Source: Dipylidium caninum
Lineage: Eukaryota > Platyhelminthes > Cestoda > Cyclophyllidea > Dipylidiidae
Length of the DNA: 64,000 nucleotides
Direction: 5' to 3'
Assembly (NCBI GenBank): GCA_017562135.1
Contig: QEYB01001046.1
Location: 4,154,001-4,218,000, forward strand
In this document: positions 12,201 through 25,564 of the stretch, piece after piece
Layout: the number at the start of each line of letters is the position of its first letter
Position numbering within the stretch: the stretch's first letter is position 1
The notes under the pieces: model-generated
Told to the model about the DNA's origin: nothing
What the model saw: only the letters and a program-made list of their open reading frames with translations
Databases searched by the model: none
Made by a program: the position numbers and the translations under genes

Positions 12201-14401
12201 AGCCCAGGCGCGTTGCGAGTGGAGTGACGCGAGGGCGAAAGTGCTGGGGAGGTGATTTGCGAGTCCCCGTGGCGTGGGAACAGCGGCGAAGTTGCATTTT
12301 AGTGGGGAGTCGGCAGGTCGGCGTTTGGGGCTGCGACGTCAACTCGACGGGAGTTTCGCTACCTTCTGCACCCGTCTGAGTACGGCATAAATAACTCCTC
12401 CCGGCAGACCGTTTTGAACGGGTTCATCCACTCCCCAAAAATACATCGCCAACGGGGCGGCTGCTCCCGCCCCACTAACTGCGCCCTTCTTTCTGCCGCT
12501 GCTACGCGCTGCGCACCCCGAGGCGACCGAGGATTCGGCAGTGTCAGGAGCATCTGTTGCAATTGCAAAATTCGCTTTTTGCTCCGCGAAACGGCTAATG
12601 AAATGGAGGTGTGGTTCGCCGTGACGTCGGGGCACGGAGGTGAGCATGACGAACTTCACAGGTCGCTTGACAGATCGCAAGACCGTTCGTCAAACAATGG
12701 CGCAGCCACGCCTGAACCGACACCGAACACTTTTAAGTGTTAGGGCCGACTGCGGTCGCGAGCCATCTTAACTAAGGCGCTTCCAACAAGAAGAGCCGTT
12801 GGGGGGAGGGGGGAGTGTTAGTTGCCACCCAAAATGCATGAAGGCGGAGATCCTGTTCGCGTCACCGTGTCCGACGGCCTGGAGAGTGACCATTCGCCTG
12901 GTGAATGGTGCTGAGCACTTCTGTCCTTCGCTCTTCAGACTCACGCACTCAACGCTTTGGTGCAATTAGAGGTGGCCAGAGATTGCGCCCAGTGGTCGCC
13001 TGTTCTGCCAGAAGGACACGCGTAGTACTACGAGGCATCTTTCAGCACGAGCCTGTCTACTTTTCCGAGTCGGGGAAACGTGGCGGCGTTCTTCAAACAC
13101 ATGACCCGTAACATCTGACTAAGGCTCCTAAACCGTCGCTGCTGCGAACAGCCTCCCGAGGTTAATCGTTTATTTGACAGTAGCTCTTGTGTGCGCACGA
13201 CGCAGAGTCACAGAGACGTGTGGAAGCCCGACTTATTGGAGCAGTCGCCACGAACGTTGGAACGCTCGCTGCCCCTAATTTTGGTATGTTTCCGCGCCGC
13301 TCCCAGCAGGCTCGCCTCTTCGCGTAGCCGCTGCACCGTGGAGCGCCCCGTGAGGGCAGCCTCCCCTGGCAGCCTTTTCTCCACTGGCCAAGCACTTGGT
13401 CTGTGAGGACCGCGATGTCCGCGCTCGGCGCGCACGAGCCCGAGGCCGGCCTGTTCCCACGCCGGTGTGCTCTCCTCAGGGGGCGGGCAAGGCGATTCTC
13501 ACCCGACAATTCGGTGCTCGGTGTTTGCTGCTGGCACGTAAACTCCTGGCCGCCGTGCAGCGGGCGCGAGACTGGCCTCTCCCCACTACTTACTCTGCGA
13601 AAATCCCCACATTTTCCCTGGGGTATTCTGCCCATCATTAATCAAAAATGCGTGTAAACTGGGGTAGATCATTACTTGCGATGTTTGGCGTGGCATTTGT
13701 TTTATCGCCTAAAGTGACCATAAAGGCTCACAGTTGATGATAGTTAGATCCTCCTCCGAGCCACAAGCAGTAGCGGCCGCGGAGAGGCGAAGAATGCGCG
13801 TGTATTTGCGGTAAACGAAGTCAGTAAATGCCCTCTTCCCCACCGTTGCCAGCGTCCCAGGCCGAGCGCATATTCCCGCCTCATTCTGCATACAAAGCGC
13901 TCGTCTAAACCGATTTGCGAAAACCATCTCTCCACAAATGCTTGGTAAAATGACCGTTTATCCATCTGCTTACTTGTTTATACAGGTTCGACAAATCAAG
14001 GCGATATCGCAGCTCGCGTCTGGACGACTCGCCGTTGTCCTCCACCAGCGGGTCATAGCCACAGCCACCTAACGTACTGTCACAGACACCGAGGCACGTC
14101 GGGGACTCCTGCGGTCAGAAAAATGACCCAATGCAATCACAGCGACTGGTCCTGCCTCCGATGACTATTCCAGCGTTTGGCACATTTGGCGTTGTTGTGT
14201 CGTTTTGACAGTTCAGAAGATTGTGGGGATGAAGGCCTCCAGCACGACGACTGACACGCCGATGCAGCTTTTGTTTTCGTGTTACTCCAAATCCGTCTCA
14301 GTAACGCAATCTTCGGTTGGCCCAAACCGGCCACAAACGCGCTCACGCTGCGTTGGCCGTGGACGCCCTGACCCCCTGGGGCCGCGTGACCCGCTGGCCA
14401 G

Positions 14402-14413
14402 CCCCCCCCCCCC
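14402..14413. repeat. Poly-C homopolymer
   Basis: About twelve consecutive C residues within a GC-rich stretch. This is a likely site of length error in assembly. Confidence 0.85.
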
Positions 14414-17400
14414 AACCGGCCTCGTCGCGCCGTCCGCGTCCGCTGCGCCCGAGGACACAACAGCGCTGGTGGCGCAATTAACGACGCCGACTGGGGGCCG
14501 CCCGAACGAATTGCAGCGCGCTCTGCGTGTATCAAGTGCTCCGCTAATTGGGCAATTCGGTTATCGTGCTTCCCAAATGTCCGCTTTACGAGGTAACTGC
14601 CGGTCTCGCACTCCAACAACAACGAGTCATCGTAGAGAAGAGCACAAATGACGCCCACAGCTCGGTTATCTGAGGCGGACCTTCGTGCGGAGGGAGTTGA
14701 GACACGCAGAGTATTGTTAGGCTTTTCAGGGGAAACAACGATTGGCAGACCACTTGTTGGGATGAGCACAGGTGCGCGGTTCTTTCAGCCCAGCCCTCTT
14801 GCGCCGCAATCGGCGGACAGACGGTTTTGTGTCAACTGCCTCGACTTCGGCAAGGCGTTGAGGCGGATGGGCGAAAGTCGTGCGGTTCGCACGAGGTCTG
14901 TGGACGTCGTGGCACAAATCGCGACTGCCGCGTGCATGTGCGCGTGACGAGGATTACCGAGGTGATGCGTTTGTCTTCTGATAAGACGCAACCGCTTGGT
15001 GGAAAGAGACGGGAGGGTTAGGGGAGGCCGAACCTCTTTGACGCCGATCCCAAAAGAGGCTGCTTACTGCGCAGAACACGTATCTGTTAGCTTTCCTATG
15101 CTTGCCTTTATGCCCACACTCTGTCCTGCATTTTATGGGGTGTGAAAGGAGAAACTCCACGAATTTTACCCAAACCACAACTGCTACAACCGCACCGCCG
15201 CCACCAATGCTACTACTGCAGCGCCCGATGCAATACGCACACGTGGCTCACTTTATTTCACACCTTAAATCCTCACTCACCTGTCCTCAGACCGCGCGAG
15301 CCGGACTGCACTCCGAGGATCGCTGGGGTTCATATTCGCCTGCTTCCATCGCCGCGGCGTCGGGGAGCCCTTCGGCGCGCGCGGCACGAGGCGAGGGGCT
15401 CTGCCGACCCCACCTCGAAGGACTTCTTTCAACGCGCCACACTCCCCTCATTACCGAGGGCGACTCTAACGGCGTGGAGGCGAAAGCCCTCGTTAATGAG
15501 GCAATCCGCCGCTGAAGCACTTCCCCAGCGCAGCCAGGTCGCCGCGTAGCGGGGCCCTAATTGAGATAGCGGGATAAGAAGGCTTAGAAGTGATGCATAT
15601 CGACCGGGAACTCTTTCTCGACCCTCGCGCTCAGGGGCCCAATTGCCTTTGCTTGCTCAGTCAATGGGGCACACTGAACGGTGGATGCCCACGCTGTCAA
15701 TGAATCTCCGCCTTGCCCCTCACGTCCACGGACTGAGAATTAGAGAGTTAAATGTCAGCGTAGGCAATCCCTTCGGCTGCCTTCAAAACCGTCTCCTGCC
15801 TTGCCTTTGCCTGATTGTGCGTCAACCTTGACGTTTGATTCGGCTCTTGTGGCCGTGCACCGGCGCACAGGTTGGGCTGCTCGGTTCTGCACATCGACGC
15901 TCATTCTGACATGATGGCCGGGAGAAGCAACACGCGTCGGAGCGAGTTGGTGGCCTGAGCAGCGCCTGCCTGCTTTTTTTCCGTTAGCCCCTGTCATCTC
16001 TTCCCCCTCCGGCCACAAACTCTTCCCCAGTGCCACCTGCGGGGACTGGCGTCTGCAGCAGACCGTCTGCTCACCACGCCAAGCGTTGCCTTGCTCCTTT
16101 CGACACACCGCGTCGTCCGCAGCCTCGTCAGCCACACGCTTAAATATGCCCCCAAGTCAGGTACACTCGAACTCCTCTTGAAAAAAGCAAAATCTACCGG
16201 GCTACGCCACGTCGGAATGTATCAAATAGCGAAGTGGGTTCACACGTCAATGAACGTCCACGTTCCTTCCATTTAAGTAGCCTCTCAAGTATCATCGTAG
16301 TTGGTCATATCTTTTTAGCATAAAATAGCCTTTTTCGAAAGAATTGCTTGCCAGATCCGTCTGTGCTGCTTGCCCAAGGAGGTACCGTCCGTCTTGCGCT
16401 TACTGACGGACGCGGGCTCCTTTGACAGGAAATGCCTTGTTTTGACGAGCGGAACCCGATCTTCTGCTCACGACAAATGGTGAGCAAACTGGTCCTGCGA
16501 AACCACGTTTCACTGCTGCGCTGTCGGTGAGGGGAGTTCTTCAAACGATCGCTTTTGTCTGGGGCCGCTGCATCGCGCAAAAGGGCTCATGCTCTTACGT
16601 GAAGACGTACTTTTCTCCGTCTTGCACCCGCCGCTAAAAAGAAGGATACTGCACGCTTCTTCTATATTCACCGTTACATGCTGAACAGAGGGGTTCACTG
16701 CCACGATTGTCGCGAGGCTCGCCGCAGTCGGAGGCGCAGCCACCAGGCGTCTCCCAAGGCGCCACGCCGTCCGCCGGCAGTCGCAAACAAGGCGAAAGTG
16801 TGGACCAGCGCTCCCCAAATGAAAGCCACCCGTCGGTGAGTTCGGCCCGTGATTCTTCACTTCGCAACAAATAATGTGAAGTAAGTCTCGTTTGATTTCG
16901 GCTTGTTGCGCTAAAACTTTCCTGCATGAAGACCTACCGACTTGCCCTTTTTCATGCGTAAAATGGCACTGCTCCGACAAATCTAACCTTGTTCGACGGG
17001 AGAGCGGTCTCCTGATTGCCAGTTAAGCGCGACGACGTGGTTAATAAGCTGCATTAGCTACTGCAGAATGTCAGGCAAAACGTTCATCCGTCGGGTCTCA
17101 CATTCTCACCGGACAATCAGATTGCAGCACTCGTCCACAACTCCTACTTTTCGAGCCCTTGCGTTCCCCATGGGCGTGATTGGGACGCGTCGCGAGGGCT
17201 CCAAACAATCAAAGAAACACCTCTCGACCAGTCAGGCACTCCACGGCTGCTGTGCCAAGTGGAGTCTCATAAAGCGCCACGTAACTCTGAACAGGCTGCG
17301 ACTGCGGGCTTGTAGAGGTTGAGGCGCAGTCTTCTGAAAATCGCTGGTCGGGACCCAATAAGGAAATTAATACAAAAAACCCCTGACTTTTCGTCAAGCC

Positions 17401-20400
17401 CTCTGCCAATGTAAACCGCTGCCTGTGGTCGCATGACACCTCCGAGTTATCCAAAACGTGCTGTTACAAGATGCGCGATCACTTGCCACATCTCAGGGCG
17501 CGGGTCTCTTCGCCGGCCTCCGCAGTGGGAAGGGACGTGCCTTCAATCCCTCTGCGCCGAGGCGGGCGCAATCAGAACGAAACGGCCTGGCTGCTGGACC
17601 AGATGCCCCTGCGTCCTCTTGCCATGGGGAATACATTTTGACGTTTAGGCAATTAGATCCTTTCACTGCCTTTCTGACGTGGGGAGAGGAGAGAGAGGAG
17701 AGGAATTAAAACAACCAAGCCGGTCCTTTTCCTCAGTGTAATCTCAGTGCTAAGCAGTATAGCTGTGACGAGTTCAAAATGCGGTCCGATCGGAGAAGAG
17801 GGAGTTGGGAGGATGCCCTCACGATGTACAAGTCGGGAGCACCGTCTAGGTTGTTTCCACCGGCACGCTGAAAGAGCACGTCTTTCGATGAATAAATATG
17901 AGGATGAGGTGTCATGGGAGAGAAGAGTTGGGAGGTGAGCGCGACCGCGGGCTCGAACTCGACCCTCGAGGACATCCGCTCATGGGCGCCAGCTACTGCG
18001 TGCGGGGAGAGCGTGTCGTCTATCGCGTCAGGAGTTCGTGCGTAACGAATGACTTTGATTTCTCCACATACCCCGATTCCCCCGATGCCCATTTCGCCAG
18101 GATGGCTCCCCGTGACGCATAGTCGGGCTCCGTCGAGCCCCGACCTCATACGCCGCATCTCCGCCCAACACCCTGCTCATCGAGCCGAACTCGGTCCTCA
18201 TCACCGGAGTCCGAAGGTCAGTGGTGAACGACCGCTGCATGCAGTTGGGGCCGCAACAGCCACAATTCCGAAAGACGGCGTGGGCCAAAAGACTTGAAAC
18301 ATGGGCTCGCGATCGTTCTCCGCCCACAACTTCCTTCGCCCTGAAAGGCAGGCTAAATTTCTCTCTGTCTAGCATTGCTGATGAAACGATGAGGCTGCAA
18401 GGGTGGGGACCGGGCGTGACCTCGAGGGCCCACCGCGGCGACCGGCGTTCTCAGGCGAAGGCTGGTCCGCACAAATCACCACCCCTCCTTCTCGGATGCT
18501 TCGTGATGGCGCTCCGACCGGTCGGGGTCCATGCCTGCGGCCCAACTTTGACGTAGATAAGACAGCAAAACATTCTGAGGTCAGCAATAGGCTGACAACG
18601 ACGGCATTATCCTCCTTTTGGTGAAAGTTTCAAGGATTTAGGGTTAATCCTGACAACTGACAGGCGACTGTGTGGGAGAATCCCTAAAATCAAGCGTTAT
18701 TATGGAATTAAACTCCTTTCACCATCCAAAGAGCAGAAGATGGGAGAATGCATGCGTGTAGAGTTTTGGTCTTCCCCCGAGATTCGACGGTGCGTCGTGT
18801 TCCCGTCCGTGGGCTTTGTGTTTACGCGTCTGCCATTGGTGCCGCCCGTTTTCGCTCAGGCACCCGCGCCACAGGCGGTGAGGCGTGCGAGGCGGCAGAA
18901 GCAATCAACGAGGGCTTTGATGTCTACATGAGAGTCGGCCTTAAACCTCGTGCAGTTGTATGACCTCTTCAAGCAGTTGTCGGAGTGTGATGTGTTCACT
19001 TGCCACCTGTCAAAGTCGAGCGGACGCTTAACAAGCATTGTTCCAGACGTCCTAGTCGAAACCGAAAGGCTGAAATCAGGGCTGAGCGATAAAGGCAGCA
19101 CGACGCACACTCGGCACTAGGACACGACCTCCGCACGAAACATGCGGCCCGACCGCCGCCAAATGGAGGCGAGGAGAGAGCCGCCTTGTTGAGTCCTTGC
19201 ATCCTTCCTCTGACTTGTTCCAGGTTATCCACAAGGCAAATTAACCGAGGTGCCTCTGCATATTTATACATTTATGCATAAGTAGGTTCTTGAACCAATA
19301 ATTCACTGCATACTTTCCACCTGGATGAGGACTGGCTTTCTTTGAAGTTTCACACAAAATTTCACTTCTCTGGCGCGAAATATTTTTCACTGTCAAAGAC
19401 ACCGTTCGCTTTGCATTCCGTTGCCGTTAGGACTCACCATGTAGCCGAGCCGCAGCATAGAACTGCCATCTGCATCCTAACTGATGAATGTTGGCAGTCC
19501 CGACGGCAGCTGCCTTTGTTAGGAGGAGAATTTTCTCAAGCACATGTATTTAATGAATGGTGACTAATCCTAGGGAGGAAGAGGGAGGCGGCAAACATGT
19601 CGAGACGTCAGTATTGTCGGTTTGCGGGACACCTGCCGCCCCCACCCAATAAAAAGGGACGCAACATAAAATGTGAGTAAACAACCCTCCAAGATAACTT
19701 TAATACGTGTTTACTACTACTGAGTAAACCTGTGTTTGTGATTTTCGCATTTCGAAACCAAAGAAGCGGTCGTCTGGAGGGCTTCTGGCTCGAGCTCGTG
19801 TATTCCTAAACATCTGCATATTTGACGATGTGGGGAGAGGTGGCCTCATGGTACTCGACACCTCCCTGATGTCTGCGATGGAGGCTCCGAGCCTGGAGAC
19901 GGAAGTCTCAGCGTTCATTTGAAATCTCGAACTTAATTATTCGTAAATCACAAGGTCGATAGTATTTTTTTTTATAGCCACAATATGACACACTCAAATT
20001 AACCTCACCAAAAACACCTAAGTGGAAATACCATACTTTGCATTCCCCTCATCGTACCCAATTCAAACGCACAAAAATTTAATTACCAAGTGGAAGTCGC
20101 GGCCACTTAAGGGGAGTGAACAGGGCATCCAGGCGATTCGACGAGGACCGTCCCCACCTGCATTGCGGTTATCTGAGTTGACCGAGGCCAGGCCCCCGCG
20201 CAACCGCGCCCCGCCCACTTCGTCCACTCCCCGAGTTCACTTGCTGCGCGTCCACGGCACGAGCCATCGTCCCCGTCTGAGTGAATTCGCATTTACAATG
20301 GAAATGATGGCAACGCATCAACCACAGATTCCAGATGAATGCCATCTCGCCAACTGTAGATGGCGAGTCCTAATCTAGGAAGTGGAGAGGAGTAGATTCC

Positions 20401-20926
20401 TCACCAGGTGAAACAAGACGGGCCCAATATTGCTGTTAGTCCGAGGGTCATAGAAACACCACTATGGGGCCGGAGCAGTGTCATTCCTTTTGGTCAAAAA
20501 TCGGAGCCTATTTGGTGTATCGACACCCACTTCCTGTCCCCCACCACTATCACCCAAACCTCCATTATACCGCCCTCATCTACGCGACTCAGTGGCCCAA
20601 TTGCAGCCGTTCTGACAAGTATGGGCTCGATTGGAGACGATTCCCGAAGGCGACCAAGATCGTAGCGTCTAGAGGTCCACTGGTCGTGCAATTGAAACGA
20701 ACACCCTGGAACCTACCACGCTCATAGTTTGTAGGAAGAGCGGTAACCACAATTAGTCACAGTCAAGCAATATCGGTTTAGATATAGGGCAACCGCAGGA
20801 CAATATAAAAACGTGAAAGTTACTAGACAACTCGCACAACAGAGAAGTTTAAGTTGATGGGAAGGGAAATGATAGAGGTCGAACGAAAGACGGAGAGGTG
20901 GATGAGGATGTTTAAGGGTGAGTGCT

Positions 20927-23900
20927 TTAGAGGACGGCAAAGAGGATGAGAATGCTGAGAAGAGATAGAAGGAGAACCCCGATGACAAACCACTGGGCAC
21001 GAGAGGAGTCAATGTGAAGGAGGCGGGCGGCACGACGCATGGCATTTTCCAGTCTCGTCTCGGTGTTTGTCATTTCCTCCCCAAACTCATCCAACAAGGC
21101 TACCTGGCTATCGAGTTCGCCGCCAATGCGGTGTGACATCTGTTTGAGTCGCGAAATGCTCGAGCCAAGCCGATCCAGGTGCTCGTCCTGTTCCTTCAAT
21201 AATGCGACCTGTTCAGCCAACAAACCCGGCGCGTCTGTGCCTGGGTGCTTGCTGCGCCACTTCAACTCGTCCGTGAAACCGCCAGCCTCTTTCTCTCCGC
21301 CTCCATCCGTCTTTGCCGTCAAGCGTGCCGACCCGCTGCACAAGAGAAGACAACAGATCACTGCCTCGAATTTCTCTCACTTACTGACTGCGGATGAATT
21401 TTTGTTAATCATGGTAGCCATCTTACATCCAGAAAGTTAGGCAGCCAATGTGGAACTCCGAAATATCCGAAATCGTACACAGCAAAAAGCCAATCAAATT
21501 ACCTGTCGCCCTTATTGATAAAACTTTATAGGTTCTCAGTTTATGTAGAGTTCATGAAACCCGTTTGAGTGCCGGGTAAATGGCTTTATCCCACTAATTC
21601 ACTAAATACTAAGGCGCGAGTAAGGCCTTCGCGGAATTTGCGACAGTGCGTTAAGACTGAAAGAAGTGGAGCTAAACGCGAGAGTGAATTTATGCCCGCC
21701 CGCCCGACCACTCGGACATTTGGCTTGGGCGGAGGCAATCATTGATCGCTTCTCAGGGCGTCCGCACATCCTCCTCTCGCCCAAGATCAGCGCGCTCTCA
21801 GGTAAAAAAGGAGGCATGAACGCCCGAGACTCATATCACTGGCTTGGCCACATCTGTGGATGGAAAGGCAAAAAATCACAGGCCAACAATGTGTTGTAGC
21901 CACGTGGCAAGAGCGAAAAAGAGACCAAGCTCATTTAAATGTGGATGCACTTTCATAAGTATTTGCGTCGACTTTTAAAATACATTAACTGCTTGAGGAG
22001 CACCTCCACTTCACAATACTTCCAACAATCAACGGGAATATCGGGATCCACGAAATTAGTTGCGTTAATAAATTAATGATACCAAAAACTAATTTACTTA
22101 TTTTAAACAAATAGCGCACGAATACACAGTCATGGGTGACAGCGCGACTCCAGCAATAGATGAATTTCGTGCACTTTTAGTTTGATTAACGGCATTCACC
22201 CTTGGGCAACCGTACAAAAACATTGCGCTAAACTTTTCACAGAGAACTTTCAATGAGCCATTTTGCACTTCACCAAAATTCAAGCAATTTCGTCACAAAC
22301 TCCGCCGGTCATCGTAACAGGCCAGTCTCGGCGGGTAGGTAGGGAAACGCAGTCTGTGCTGAAAAGCACAGTATAATACGACGCTGGTGGAATAATACGT
22401 CTCGCCCGCCGATGCAGGAGCAAAACATTCAACAACCATCAAAGTACAAGGTACTTACAAATTATAAGCGAGAAGAGTATTAAAAAAATCCTTATCGTGG
22501 AGTGACAAGAGGCGATGAGTGAATTCTGATTCAACAACAACAAATTTACCCTTTAAGTAGCAGAATAAGCAATAATTGTTGATAAATATTAGTCGCGAAA
22601 GTAGTTCGCTAATGTAGCAGACGAGGTGGTGAAATCGCCGGAAGCTCGATACTTTTTGTTAGTAGATTCACTCAAAAAACCGTATACATCTACGCAAATC
22701 GAACTAGAATTGGAAAACTAGGCAAATGACAAGTCACAAGAAACTTAACTGCCAGATGCCGAGCTTTAAAGTGTGGAGTTGCGAAGGGACTAAGTTAGAG
22801 AAAACAAAAGTCGAGTAAAAGCTGGGGGTGAAAGATGGTGACAACGAAGTGTATAAATGTCCCCAGGTCAACAGTCAGTTTCTCAGATTCGTTTGGGCTT
22901 ACCGCAATTTCCCAGACTTTCAACAAGATTTTCGACAAACACTATAACCTTTCTAAGATAAATGAAAGCGACGATTCGTAGTGGAATTGCTTCCCCGACT
23001 GTCATTTTGACGAAAGGTGCAAGAAAGACGAGCCATCGATATTTCCGGAGTATTCAGGTAGAGCCTATAGAAAGTTAATGTGTTAATGAATTTTGGTTAT
23101 AGAAATATTAAGAAAGTCACAAATCCCGCGAGATAGGAATCACCGCTGACTTAACGCTGATCAATCCGAAACTAATTGGAAGGATTGGAAATTCACTAAA
23201 CAGACTTATTATGTCAAATCTATTGAGGACATAGAATGAACAGTGTTTTGCAAGACAGCATAAGAATGGGGCGAAGATCATGAAAGCAAGTTAGATGGTG
23301 GTAACTTGGGTGAACACAAAATAGTCAACGACAAAGCGGCCATGTTGGTTTGACTCCTCACACAAGATAAAGAATAAGATGTTCCAGTGTCATGATTGTA
23401 ACAAGAAACGAGTTCCCAGAGCATTAATGAGAAAAAGCAATGTGGTAAAATAACGGTGTTGTCGGGCATCCCAATACCCAAATGGAAAAGTAAGCAGAAG
23501 AGCAATCGCAACAGTTATATTGTGATAACGCAAATTGAATCAACGACACTTTCGTTCACAAGACAAAAGAAGTAGGAATGTACGTTCCACAACCGATATT
23601 TAACGCAAAAGAGACTGGGAGAGCGTTTAGTACCACAAACGCAATGAAGACCACCCAAATGGACCAAACGGAGCATTATGAAAATTAGGTTCCCTGTTAA
23701 TAAGTCGAAAAATGAAGTCGCCGAAAGTGGCCATGAATTGTCTTCGCGTGGCAGTTGTAGCATTCGGTGAAAAATAGCCCATTCTCATGAGGACAACTGC
23801 TTCGTAGATAAGGCTCCACATTAAGGCAAAGTAATAAAGTTTGCGGTTGACAGCAAAGTCTGAACAAACACGGATCAACCGATGCAGCCTACGAGGACAG

Positions 23901-25564
23901 GCAGTTCGGGGATAAAGTAACACGGTAGGAATGGAATGCGAATAAATTGCTTCAGACATACTTACTAAAATCTGGAGTTATCTATTATAATAAGTTGTCT
24001 TTTCAGGTGTCAACAAGTTTCAATACAAGATGCAATTTACATTTAAGAGGTTATATTAAATGTTGCACGAAGAATAACTTTGAAAGGTTGAAGATGTAGG
24101 AAATCGTTTACAGAACATTTGGTAATCGTACACGAATAGTAAAAACCGATATGCTAGGTAAGCCGGCTGTAATGGCTCGAATACAAAAAGATTTATAGAA
24201 CCTCCGGCAAGATTGCCATCCTTTAGCGACAGAAAACGGATATACGAAGACACTGTCTTGACTACATCTGGATCTAAAATGTTTTACATAGCAACCAATA
24301 GCATTTAAAGTTGCCATCTGCGAAAAATAATCACCTCAAAAGTGTTCGTTCGAGTAATGCAATGAAAATGAGTAGAACAGGCAATTGCTTATACCCAAAA
24401 AAACTGATTATTTGCACATCTGAAGCAGAAATAAGGTGAGAGACTAAACAATAGAAAATGAATACATAGGAGGTAAAGCTTTCCCACAATCCTCACTTGA
24501 GATTATAAAGATTACTCAGTTTACTGAGGGAGGGGTATATTTGCAAGAACAATAAAGAATTCTCAGTGCGCTGTGCGGTGAACAAATCAAATTGACAACC
24601 AAAAATGATTCCTGGCTAAAATGGCTACTTATGATACCAAGTAAAATAATTAAATTGTCACCCGAGATGGCGTACATTGCATTCTGTAAGTGAATACATT
24701 AGAAACTAGAATTTAAGGGCCGGGGAAAAACCCTAGCTTGATATGCTTCAATCAAAAGATAAAAGTGAATTCAGCCGAAAGTGAAATAAAATAAGAAGTC
24801 TTACGGCACACTCGGAGTATTTGTGAGGTTAACGCCATTGACAGCACTGGACGATACTGGGGATGTCGTCGACACCTCGAATCTGATGCTTTTATCAGTT
24901 CCGTTAAGAAGTTCGCTAGGATCATAAAGTCGGCTTTTTACGCCTTTCACTATCGTTTTTACGTCTTGCAGAAAGCGTTGTCGTGATCGCAATTCTTCGG
25001 CGCTAATGCTGAAATTGGTGGGATTTTTCTCCACAAATAAAACAGTTTCCTGTGTATATTGAAAAAGTATACTTTAGTAATTGCATACGTTATGTTGATA
25101 ATACGTAAATATTGCACGCAGTAAGATTAATCCAACTGTAAAAGTGGTAAAAGGAACAACTTCTTGGTACTTCGACTAAGAAGTGAGTCGATCAATAACA
25201 GAATGAATTCCTTAAAAATGCTACCCGATGAATGTATTACATTTAAATATCAACGTGAACTAACGTTTCGAAATACTGTGAAAACTCCACTAAAATAGGT
25301 AAACTTCGGAAAGAATTAAACACAAAAATTCATAAATACAAAAAAAGTTGGAAATCAAAACAGGAAAATAAACACAAATACCTGAAGATCTGCAAGATCC
25401 CAATCAATATTTCTAACAGTTTCTCTCAAAGCGGTTTCCGCAGGTTTGCTGTTAGACGATTTCGAAATGATTTCATGCTTCCAAGTCTCGAATTGCGCCT
25501 CAGCCTGCTTCAAGGACTTGAGTATTTCATCACGCACAGCATAAAATGGGTCCGGCCTATCCAT
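20927..25564 (-). CDS. STX6: Syntaxin-6 (Qc-SNARE)
   Basis: A SNARE of the trans-Golgi and endosomes that drives fusion of transport vesicles. The coding exons on the minus strand are 25382-25564, 24805-25049 and 20927-21335. Phases agree at both junctions and the model gives 278 aa (human STX6 is 255). Residues 1 to about 100 form the syntaxin-6 N-terminal three-helix domain, opening MDRPDPFYAVRDE and containing NIDWDLADLQ. Residues 184-246 are the SNARE motif, with the sequence RIGGELDSQVALLDEF and Q220 as the ionic zero-layer glutamine. Residues 257-278 are a C-terminal membrane anchor. Intron 1 is 332 nt and intron 2 is 3.5 kb. A splice-acceptor-like TTAG lies 20 nt upstream of the chosen ATG (AG at 25585-25586). 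A metazoan paralogue such as STX10 is unlikely in an invertebrate. Confidence 0.93.
21336..24804 (-). other. Large intron 2 of syntaxin-6
   Basis: AT-rich 3.5 kb intron with donor GTAAGA and acceptor TTGTGCAG. It is by far the longest intron in the window. Short open frames occur on both strands but none is a recognisable domain. A stretch near 22890-23060 on the + strand reads as two adjacent coding-like segments separated by a stop and could be a decayed element. Confidence 0.75.

Larger units (their letters stand above)
1..20926. other. GC-rich region without a recognisable gene
   Basis: This 20.9 kb stretch is visibly richer in G and C than the gene block that follows. Its open frames are mostly under 150 codons, overlap on both strands and are dominated by low-complexity Arg/Pro/Ser/Ala. 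None shows a domain I recognise, or a chain of exons with matching splice phases. It contains several microsatellites and G-runs, listed separately, and scattered homeodomain-like AATTA cores in GC-rich surroundings. It could be intergenic or regulatory DNA, or a long intron or UTR of a gene outside the window. A small or lineage-specific gene cannot be excluded from sequence alone. Confidence 0.6.

Noticed and set aside
11788..12342. A 184-codon minus-strand open frame
   Set aside because: No family features, no splice-consistent neighbours, and composition like the surrounding noncoding DNA.
14137..14769. A 210-codon open frame on the minus strand in the GC-rich left flank, opposite a 148-codon + frame
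   Set aside because: It has no recognisable domain, crosses a poly-C/poly-G homopolymer and has low-complexity composition. Long chance frames are expected in GC-rich DNA where stop codons are rare.
799..15570. Scattered AATTA/TAATTA cores in the left flank as a homeodomain-controlled regulatory region
   Set aside because: A rough expectation for five-base cores over 20 kb on both strands is already dozens of hits, so enrichment cannot be claimed without a proper count.
23627..23959. A 110-codon minus-strand frame in STX6 intron 2, considered as a reverse-transcriptase remnant
   Set aside because: A phrase near IRVCSDF slightly recalls reverse transcriptase, but no catalytic motif or neighbouring domain supports it.
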